From the NCBI GenBank assembly GCA_021234155.1, contig JAJEKV010000058.1:1605060-1669059 (forward strand): DNA of 64,000 nt. Direction: 5' to 3'. The position numbers and the translations under genes were made by a program. The notes beneath the pieces are model-generated. The model saw nothing but the letters and a program-made list of their open reading frames with translations, was not told where the DNA came from and ran no database searches. Every line of letters begins with the position of its first letter. Within the stretch, counting starts at the first letter, position 1. Below, piece by piece: positions 56,328-64,000 of the stretch. Source of the stretch: Isoetes taiwanensis (Eukaryota; Streptophyta; Lycopodiopsida; Isoetales; Isoetaceae).

Positions 56328-56948
56328 TTACACTAGCATTTCCGGATAGGAAAACTTACAGGGTGCATGGCAGATGTATAGCAGATGCTGAAGAAAAATA
56401 ACAGAGTAACCTAGAGGCCAAAGCAAAGCACTCCTCTGAATCTGTCGATCCTTCTTGGCTACAGCCTGAAAAATACTCCAGCTCCTCCTTAATAAGAAAA
56501 AATGCGTTGAGTCAAACAAAAATCCAACAAGGCTAGAATTACATCGAAAAATACTGACATGCTGAGTGTCAGGTTTTGGAACATGAAATTCCTGCCTGTC
56601 CTGTTTGTCTCTCTCATATGCCATTGGTTACCCTTCATGGTTAAAACATTTATGCATTGAAGCAACCATCAACATTCTCAAAAGCAAATCGCTATTATAG
56701 AACTCCTGATGCTTATGAGAACCTTTCTGATTGCTAAAGCAAGTAAAACAGAGGCCAAATAGAGCCTTTGAATCCTTAACACGACATTCCTCACGCCAGA
56801 ATGTAGCACCCAAGATATCCGTAGTGGCCTCTACTTTGCTCATTTGCTCATGTTCTACAAGGCGCACAACCGGCGGCAAGGCGGCAACTCGACACACAAA
56901 AGCAAAAGCAAAATCCAAAATGAAAATCATAATGGCCGAAAAACACAA
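56328..56948 (-). other. Unassigned minus-strand ORFs
   Basis: 56628-56948 reads MCFSAIMIFILDFAFAFVCR then EHEQMSKVEATTDILGATFW, with a hydrophobic start followed by mixed sequence. A second frame (56328-56624) continues downstream. I recognise no domain and see no clear splice pattern. It could be a captured exon or chance. Confidence 0.15.
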
Positions 56949-58149
56949 TGGCGGGGATCACCCATAATTTCGACCGTTAATCTTAGAGCCAATAAAATCA
57001 TAGGACCAAGATCACGATCTCGATCGTTCATCTCACCCTGTGGATGCTATATTGTTTTTATCAGAGGTGTGTTTTCACGCTATATTTTTTATTTGATTCT
57101 CTCACATTCTATTCTTTTGATCAATATTTTATTTTGATATGCTTTTGACAAAATAATAGAATTACCTATGTGATTATGGTTTCTCAGTTGTTATTAGGGA
57201 TTCACGCCTTGTTGTTGCAACATTATTTTCATCCATCTAAAGGCAATTTTTATCTTAAATTTTGGCTAAAGCCCATTGGTCATTAGCAAAAAGGGACCCA
57301 ACCATCTAATTTGGTGGCTTCTCAACCTTCATACCGAAAGGTTAACGGCTTCTTCGATATCAATATCTATCACCCCTTCATGTTTTGCAATACCCATCAC
57401 TGAACTTTGGCACCTCACCATGCCTATGCCATGTTACCTCCCATAATTTAAAGCAAGTAATTTGGGCTAGTTGTGATACATGTGGTGACTGCATGGATAT
57501 CGCATCGTGAGTCGTGGGGATGAGTATAGATGATGACATAACGGTGATGATAGGGATAATGCATGAGAATCAAGACAAGAATATGGGGATGGTGGAGGTA
57601 AGAATTCCCCCATGTGGTCCTTCAAGTTTTGGTTTCATTGGTCTTTCATTGCATGGTATCACACCCTCAATGGTTAAAGGGCTAAGTCGAGGGATATGTC
57701 TCGAGGCTTCTTGATCAAAAGTTGATTCGATAAAGGTAAGGGAGTTTTCGAACTTATGACTCTTGTAATTATGTATTCCATAGTGGTATGAATCCCTTCA
57801 TGTGATGATTCTTATGGTGGTTATTATACTTGTGTTCCGAGGGGTATGCCACAAGGGCACATGGTCTATAGTGTTTAGGGCCTTTGTATTGAGTGCATGG
57901 TGGAGGTATGAGTTTTCCATGTATCGATGTGGACTAATGTAGGGTGGAGCAAGTTGACTTTATATAGAGGACCTCTATATATTGGTGGTTGAGTGCATGA
58001 TGGAGGTATATATTGACCTCCACTCTTGGATATACTTCCTCCTAATATATGGACACCATGCTACATGCCACAACCAAGACAGGTGGGCACCATGGTCATA
58101 TAGAAACGATACTAGCTAGCAGGCCTGCCTAGAACCCCCCTTACAACAA

Positions 58150-58745
58150 TTTCTTGAATTATTTAGCCTGTCCACGTGTCTGCCAGGTCAGCTGAATTTT
58201 GACGTGGTCTAATTGCAATTATAAGATTTCTTATTTTTTGATCATGCGGCCAGCGAAAATTTTCTACTAGGCTAGGTAGCTACTTAGGTTGATGGCTAGT
58301 GCTCAAGAGCATTGCTCTGATACCATTGTGAAGCTCCTTGCACTATATACGGTAGCCAAATTTTGATGTGGTCTAATTGCAATCTAGGATTTCTTATTTT
58401 TTTATCCTGCGGCCAGCGAAAATTTTCTACTGGGCTTCGTAGGATTTCTTATTTTTTGATCCTGCAGCCAGCGAAAATTTTCTACTAGGCTAGATAGCTA
58501 CTTAGGATGATTGCTAGTACTCAAAATCATTGCTCTGATACCATTGTGATGCTCCTTGCACTATATACAGTAGCTGAATTTTGACATGGTCTAATTACAA
58601 TCGTAGGATTTCTTATTTTTTGATCCTGTGGCCAGCTAAAAATTTTCTACTAAGCTAGGTAGCTACTTATGGTGATGGCTAGTGCTCAAGATCATTGCTT
58701 TGATACCATTGTGATGCTCCTTGCACTATATATAGTAGCCCCCCA
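58150..58745 (-). mobile_element. TRIM-like tandem array with three tRNA-iMet primer sites
   Basis: Three to four direct units share TTTTGA.GTGGTCTAATTGCA, GGCCAGCGAAAATTTTCTAC and TGTGATGCTCCTTGCACTAT. Each junction has GCTCTGATACCA (58314, 58532; GCTTTGATACCA at 58697), the plus-strand form of the initiator-Met-tRNA primer site. That site lies next to TGTGA, a possible LTR start. Short LTRs, a primer site and almost no interior are the definition of TRIM elements. Tandem arrays of them arise by LTR recombination. Confidence 0.65.
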
Positions 58746-58879
58746 TATACACAAGTAGCATCCAACTGGATATATAAACACACACCACACTACATTGCTC
58801 AATTGGCCTGTCCCAACCACTTTACATTGCATCTGTTGCATTTGATGCCCAACCATTCAGAGAAAGATTCTGGGCAGTC

Positions 58880-58950
58880 TCAAATTCGAGATCTGTAATT
58901 GCTAGAACTAGTGTGTTACCACTAGATCAAACACCCAGACTATAATGCAA
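58880..58950 (-). repeat. tRNA-derived SINE head
   Basis: The minus strand has GTTTGATCTAGTGGTAACAC (A box), then ATCTCGAATTTGAG (weak B box) about 30 bases later. Decayed. Confidence 0.45.
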
Positions 58951-59448
58951 TCTTCCTGCTTTCAGGTCTTGGATAAGGGCAAAAGAGGGTTCCAAGTAAT
59001 CCGGATATCTTAATATCACAAGAAGATGCTTTTTGAATTTGCCATCAAGGAGGGCATATTTTTATATATATCATTTGATATACTACCATCAAAAACTACA
59101 TATCACATGTGGGATTTGTAAAAAACGGGTCAGACTTATATTTCTCAATAAAAATGCATAAATTCTCCTAGTTTTTCTATTAAATACATTTTGTTCACAA
59201 TTGACACCAATAAATCAAGCGTTATATGACACATGCCATGCTATTGCATAAGTGTCAATAATTGACATTTTCTTCTACCTCCTGCAAAAGTGTCAATATA
59301 TTAGGATATTGACTACTCTTTTAAAGAATGTTAATCTCTTAAACAATCTTAATAAGAAAGGTCAATTCAAGAGGAGAAATTGACTACTATTATTTACAAA
59401 CTTAGTCGCCTCCAAATGATAAAAAGATACAGATTAAAAATATACACC

Positions 59449-60445
59449 CTAACACTAGAGTTGTCTCGGGGACTGTTTGGGTTCATCAACCCGTATGGGT
59501 CCCTCAATCCCTTCTCCATATTAGGGACTAGTTCTTCATGATACTTATGAGATTTTAAATATGAACACCTGAATTGTAAGATTAACTCGAAGTTGTACCA
59601 CCATATTTAATGGCAAAGTAAAATTCTTCACAAATTTGGTACAGTCGCATCTTGAAATACACTCAATTCAATGGTTTCGATGATATGATATAATCTCATG
59701 ACACTCAACATGGAATACAAATTTCAAGATAACATTAATTTTCTATGAACGTAGCCTAAAAATGCTACTCATCTTTTAAATTTCATGTGATTTTATAAAA
59801 ATTTGATGTATCAATGAGCAAATCATAATTTAAATCCTTGAGAGACCCAGTCAGGTCCCTAAGGAATTTCTGAAAAACAGACATCCAAGAACCATTTCAT
59901 ATCCATGATATTTGAAATAGAATAAGAATGTGCAGGTACTATTATTTTTCAATGGAAATAGATACTAAGTACTACACATCTTGCTAAATGGATTTCATTT
60001 TTTCAAAAGATGGAGTAGTACTATGCATTTTCAAAATTTTGACCCTCAGGGAACCTAACTGGGTCCATAAAGAACTTCTGAACTTCAAACTTTAAGGAAT
60101 TATTTCTCAAAAATTCTACCATAGATTTTTCTGATAGAATTCTCATATCATGATTTACAAGATGGAAGAATTAGAATTATTAGGAAAAATCATATTTGCA
60201 AAAATGTGAGAAATGTTAAAGACTTTGAGAATAAACTTTCCCTTTGCATTCGGCTCCACATTATGTTTGGTAATAGAAGCTTCCTATATTTTTCATACAT
60301 TTTTCCTTACATGTACACTCATGGAGGACAACATATTGTGAGTATGTAGACAAATTCTTTATCTCGGAGCTATAATAGAATTTCAAAAAAAGTGTACGAA
60401 TGAACCCATTTGGGTTCATCAAGGGACAATTCTAGTGCTAACATT
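59449..60445. mobile_element. Candidate TIR element, ~1 kb
   Basis: The left end, CTAACACTAGAGTTGTC, and GGGTTCATCAACCC mirror the right end, GGGTTCATCAAGGGACAATT then CTAGTGCTAAC. Flanking TAA could be a target duplication. The inside contains two direct copies of a GACCC.GTCAGGTCCCTAA..A-type block (59846, 60056) and no transposase. The superfamily is undecided (PIF/Harbinger-like or CACTA-like). Confidence 0.45.
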
Positions 60446-60789
60446 CATCTGCAAATTCAGAATATATTTAAGAATAAAATTTAGAATGAGATAGTTTGTA
60501 GTAAAATATATTTAATCTGCATAGTTGTAAATAGTTTGTAGTAAATATACTTAATCTTCCTAGTTGTAACTCCTATTGTGGTCATGAAAGGCACCAAACA
60601 CTAGCTGTAGATTAAGGCTATTATGCAGGTTAAAAATCATATAAAGAAAATATACATGTGACAGCACACCCCAAAACAACATCCTCCCCTTCTAATTTAA
60701 AACTAATAGGACCATCCGATCCCCTGCCCAAGCCTGCCCTACTATTAGTTATTATTTTTCCATTTAACATGGTGCCTAACTATCTTGGT

Positions 60790-60860
60790 TGTGGCGTGTA
60801 GCCAAGGGGCATTCCCCTAGACTAGATGGTTTAGGATTCAAATTCGGGGCATGTATTGTA
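60790..60860 (+). repeat. tRNA-derived SINE head
   Basis: TAGCCAAGGGG fits the polymerase III A box. TAGGATTCAAATTCGGGG, 33 bases later, fits a B box. It is followed by repetitive sequence rather than a tRNA 3' end. Confidence 0.45.
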
Positions 60861-60889
60861 CACTTTTTCGTGGTACGAGTCCCCCTATG

Positions 60890-61230
60890 TATGTGATGGT
60901 CCCCCATTGTACGAGCTCTCCCATGCCTACCTACTCCTAGTTTTGCCTACTCACTGCCAGGTCACCCTACCAGCCAATCTACGAGCCCTCCCATATGCCT
61001 ACCTACTCCTAGTTTTGCCTACTCACTGCCAAGCCACCCTGCCCTGCCAATCCCATAGTGCCAAGTGACCCTTATATGTGGTGAGGTGGAAGCATTAGCC
61101 CACTTTCATCCAAACTGAATCTATAAGGGGAAGCATGAGCCCACTCTCACCCATGAAACTGAATCTCTAACTGGACGCATGAGCCCACTCTCACCCATGA
61201 AACTGAATCTCTAAATGCCTGTCCATGAAA
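60890..61230. repeat. Two short tandem arrays
   Basis: First a ~70 bp unit twice (TACCTACTCCTAGTTTTGCC then TACTCACTGCCA at 60928 and 60999). Then a ~48 bp unit three times plus a fragment (GCATGAGCCCACTCTCACCC then ATGAAACTGAATCTCTAA). Confidence 0.85.
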
Positions 61231-61319
61231 CTAAATCCCTAAGCGCAGGCTGCCTTTCCAAATCCCCTTCACCCGAAAGGGGCTTAAGAGTCAATATATA
61301 TGAAAAGCAATGTACCTAC

Positions 61320-61775
61320 AATGTTCTGGGAAGATCTGACGGTTGGAAGTGCTCCACGTGCCTTGCAGACAAAAGGGCGAGAGCACTGGACGACCATTCT
61401 GGACACTTCGGCATGACAAACCGACTACTCCATAGTGTTCAGACTGCCGATAATACCCTAGATACCAAGTTTTGTGGTCTCATGATTCATCGGCACCTCC
61501 ATGTGTTCAACTGCCAGTTGAACATGTGACTTGATGCATTATTTGTGACTATTCTATTCTATTCTATTCTATTCTAGATTTTGGACTGGATTGCATCCCC
61601 ATTAGTCTCCCTTCTCCATTTTCCACAAAAATTGGTCCCTAGGGTAATACGATAGTTTGAACACCGTGACAAAGTCGGTTCATCATCCCGGAGTGTCAGA
61701 TATCGTCCGGTGTTGCCCCTTCCCCCCAATGGTGTGTTTGTAGCATTTCCAACCATCAGATGTTGCCTACGACCT
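61320..61775. mobile_element. Imperfect foldback with ~150 bp arms
   Basis: 61320-61475 and 61622-61775 are inverted, diverged copies: GATCTGACGGTTGGAAGTGC against GATGGTTGGAAATGCTAC, and AATACCCTAGATACCAAGTT against its counterpart. A related single arm is at 47600-47700. A (TATTC)n run (61551-61575) sits in the loop. Arms encode a recurring TNRLL...TLDTKFCG peptide. Confidence 0.6.
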
Positions 61776-62443
61776 ACCATTGTGCAAACTATAAACCATT
61801 ACACTTTGTTATTGCAAAAATTAGCAATTTGTGATTCTAAGCAATGCATAGCTATCTTGTGAAAAGTAATGGATTTTCCTCAGTAATGCCATTAAAAACC
61901 ATTACACCTTTTTATTGTAAAATTATGCAATTTTTTATTCTAAACAATGCATAGCTATCTTGTAAAAATTGATGCTTAATATAGCTAATGGACCATATTG
62001 TCATCCATGGTTCTTGAAGACAATGAATTAATCTTCAAATCATTCCATTATTTATTTAGAGATCTTGAAAAAACATTACTAGTGTTAATAAACCACTACT
62101 AATTTTAGTTTGTATTGAAATAGTCCCAAACTGCAACTAGTTTTTAGTAAACCACTATCTTATTAGTAACTGACATAAATAACCATGTTGTAAACCACTA
62201 TTCATTTTGACAAACCACTATAGCATGTGGTTTTCTGCTATCAAATAAATTATTGTATAAAAGACCATGTCTATCATGGTTTTTAGATTATCCGATACTA
62301 CTTTAACATGGCAGTTCATTTTTGGGTGCCTTGTGTCTGGCGGTTATGAGAGTACTAATAACCCATTTGTAAATATAAATTTGGTTTATAATTTAGGTTC
62401 TCACATTGAATACTAACATTAGTTTTGGTGCTCATTCAAGAGA
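61776..62443. other. No gene seen
   Basis: AT-rich DNA with recurrent AAACCACTA words, ending at a pyrimidine tract and a plausible splice acceptor (CTCATTCAAG) at 62443. Confidence 0.4.
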
Positions 62444-62638
62444 AATGTCGGTAAAGATGAACGCGAAAGGGCCTTCAAAAAAGGCAATCGTGCGGCCATC
62501 CAATACGCCACGGCGCGTGAACGGGGCGAAGTATGTATCATTCACTACATAATTATTTGCGACTACAACGACCTAATTGTTGCAATATACTTACAGGTAG
62601 ATGAAAGACTAAGACGAGGTCGATCGCTCGAGAAGTGA
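62444..62638 (+). CDS. Second CACTA gene, last two exons
   Basis: Exon 62444-62530 reads RNVGKDERERAFKKGNRAAI then QYATARERGE, ending at donor GAA|GTATGT. After a 66-base intron with acceptor ACTTACAG, exon 62597-62638 reads VDERLRRGRSLEK and stop. Both keep frame across the junction, are very basic, and lie on the same strand as 52173-53510. The upstream basic KTGSHKAPKKK end could continue into them. A poly-T/AT-rich 3' region and the CACTA end follow. Confidence 0.5.
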   Translation, partial: NVGKDERERAFKKGNRAAIQYATARERGEVCIIHYIIICDYNDLIVAIYLQVDERLRRGRSLEK

Positions 62639-63000
62639 GCACAGCAACAATTAAAGACTTTTTGTTGTAATATTTTTAAGTCTTTTAGTTTGTGGTGAAT
62701 TGACTCAATATATTTTGTAATGTGCAAATTATATTGTGAAATATATTAATTGAATTCAATGTAAATTTTTTATGCTTTGTTTTTATTATTTAGGATTTTT
62801 ATAATTAATTGATCTTCCTATGTTTATTTATTTTAAAATTTTTATGCTCAATTCTATTTTTTGATTCTTTGATTTATTTTATTAATATTTATATAATATT
62901 TAATATTTATTTAATATTTAATATGTAAATATTAAATAATAATGCTTATTTACTATTATACTGAATACTAATATTTAATTAGTATTTTTCTTTTATTTTT
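62639..63000. other. AT-rich 3' region
   Basis: Almost pure A/T from 62750 to 63000 (TATTTATATAATATTTAATA-like words). It is probably the 3' untranslated and flanking sequence of the second gene; no further feature is seen. Confidence 0.5.
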
Positions 63001-63613
63001 CTAATTTTGTTTTTCATAATTCGGGTAACGTCGTTTAACGGCGTTGCCACGTGTTAACGCCACGCTACTGGCATGGAACCTGCGTGGCATGGATGAAACT
63101 GAGGCCGGTAATCATGCGTCAATGCATCGCTTGAGCGTTTAGCAGCCTTGACCCGCGATGTCGAAGCCGCGTATGGCAGGCAGCGTATTTGTTGGAGCCA
63201 CATGTAAGTAGGCGTCGTTTAACTCGCGTTGCCCGGCGATGTGCTTACGCCATTGGTGGATGGAGCACGCCTGCGGGCAGCGACCCACGATAACCATCAA
63301 AAGCGTCGTTTTCGCGAACACTTGACGTCTTGCCCGCATGCATTGTGCGTCTTTGGCGGCCAGCGTCGCGTTGGGCCTTGCGGCGCATCGCGGCATGCGA
63401 TGTCGCCGCGCGTCGTTGAGCGGCAATTTGTAGATCGGATTTAACGATGTCGCCCGATTGCGACATGCATACACGCACGACAACGGGGACGAGCAACGGC
63501 GTGCGGGCGTCGTTATAGGCGTCGTTTATCGACTATTTGTCGACGTTTATCGACGACTAAACGACATCTGGACGTCGTTATAGACGTCGATATGAGGCAA
63601 TATTTTTGTAGTG
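63001..63613. repeat. CACTA right subterminal region and terminus
   Basis: Abruptly CG-rich, with many CGTCGTT, CGACG and GCGTTGCC words in both orientations. It ends ATATTTTTGTAGTG at 63613, the inverted CACTACAAAAATAT terminus. Dense short subterminal repeats are binding sites for CACTA proteins in known elements. ORFs here are by-products of CG richness. Confidence 0.75.
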
Positions 63614-63774
63614 GGTGTTGATCAATCCCCAAGATTTGACCACATTTACCTCTGGATGGGCAATAATTCATTAGGAATATAAATATAGAGGATGGCATGG
63701 CAAGAATGCTCAATCTGAATATTCAATAAATCAATTAAACCATACACTAAGGTTGTGACAGATGTGACATAGAC

Positions 63775-63905
63775 ACATTAAGAATGAGAATGATTTTTTA
63801 TCGTCCACTGAGGCCAATCGGCCAAATTTTTTATGTTATTGGGGGGATTCGAACCCTGGTCCTCAACCACCCAAACCCCCCACTCTAACCACTAGACCAA
63901 GCATT
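63775..63905 (-). mobile_element. tRNA-derived SINE
   Basis: The minus strand has TGGTCTAGTGGTTAGAGTGG (A box), then CAGGGTTCGAATCCCCCC (perfect B box). A short body follows, ending ...CGATAAAAAATCATTC. CATTAAG flanks both sides (63775 and 63901), a likely target duplication. It lies 160 bp outside the CACTA right tip. Confidence 0.75.
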
Positions 63906-64000
63906 AAGGAAAAATTGATAATGAAGGATCATGTTGGGTCCACATGGACAGATTGCCGTGGGACGGCTGAGTCCTTGCTGAACTTGAGCTGAGCCAGAAA

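Larger units (their letters stand above)
53511..62443. other. 8.9 kb gap between exons, filled with nested repeats
   Basis: Separates exons that look like parts of one gene. Contents in order: AT-rich DNA with many GTGGTTT words (53570-54480), (GATAA)n microsatellite, unassigned ORFs around 56100-56950, TRIM-like array (58150-58745), SINE heads, a TIR element (59449-60445), short tandems and a foldback (61320-61775). If the flanking exons are spliced together, this is a very long intron. Confidence 0.45.
48729..63613 (+). mobile_element. Candidate large CACTA-type DNA transposon (~14.9 kb)
   Basis: The right tip is canonical: the reverse complement of 63594-63613 starts CACTACAAAAATATTGCC. 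The proposed left tip at 48729 is degenerate (ACTAAAAAAAAAAGGGTG) and not certain. Both ends carry CG-rich subterminal words of the CGTCGTTATGGACG or CGTCGTTATAGACG type (48747-48830 and 63480-63600), unlike the AT-rich surroundings. Two genes run from left to right. A 5'-UTR splice donor lies 230 bp inside the left end. The second gene's stop codon is 975 bp from the right tip. No 3 bp target duplication could be confirmed, and no TNP2 transposase was found. Whether both ends belong to one element is an inference. Confidence 0.5.

Noticed and set aside
63139-63496. ORFs in the CACTA right subterminal region
   Set aside because: They arise from CG-rich short repeats that lack stops; the composition is not protein-like.
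1-64000. CRISPR arrays, bacterial operons or rRNA genes
   Set aside because: No regularly spaced identical short repeats with unique spacers, no ribosome-binding-site organised genes and no rRNA-like sequence were seen; the content is plant nuclear DNA.

Overview
This is nuclear DNA of a land plant. The evidence is an intact intronless P-class pentatricopeptide-repeat (PPR) gene, a decayed PLS-class PPR gene, GT-AG introns, and plant-type transposons: Copia with an initiator-Met-tRNA primer site, L1-like LINEs, Mutator-like (MULE), CACTA, TRIM and SINE elements. Base composition is AT-rich and gene density is very low, as in a large repeat-filled genome. The PLS-class PPR relic would suit a fern or other non-seed plant, but the sequence alone does not settle the clade.

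Layout. 1-7100: mosaic of dispersed repeats carrying scraps of cellular genes: a frameshifted intronless copy resembling plant complex I B14.5a, a poly(A)-binding-protein relic, and an ABCC-transporter exon edge. 7106-7797: foldback (MITE-like) element with arms of about 240 bp. 7943-12752: decayed full-length Copia element on the minus strand with ~197 bp LTRs. 12753-20410: repeat relics, an ABCC exon fragment and a LINE reverse-transcriptase relic. 20411-20905 and 41570-42096: two copies of an unusual element built from repeated GGAAACCCTTCCGG motifs and nested hairpins. Two short relatives lie at 23727 and 45486. 21287-22560: PLS-class PPR pseudogene (minus).

25787-37187: head-to-tail duplication of a ~5 kb unit. 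Each copy holds a broken L1-like reverse transcriptase (minus) and a broken MULE transposase (plus). Later insertions differ between the copies, so each copy gives the empty site of the other's insertion. 37606-41367 (minus): the only convincingly intact gene, a 1253-residue P-class PPR protein probably acting on RNA in an organelle. 42097-48728: tandem repeats, a duplicated exon-like segment, a LINE fragment and a candidate TIR element.

48729-63613: best candidate for something undescribed. It looks like a single ~15 kb CACTA-type element with a canonical right end and CG-rich subterminal repeats. Reading left to right, it contains a 5'-UTR intron holding four copies of a conserved ~60 bp core, a decayed gene encoding a kinase-fold protein that lacks the catalytic Asp (pseudokinase-like), and a second multi-exon gene. 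The last two exons of that second gene are separated from the others by ~8.9 kb of nested repeats. I found no classical TNP2-type transposase. Just beyond the right end is a tRNA-derived SINE.

Apart from the PPR gene, every coding region I could identify is broken by stops, frameshifts or truncation.
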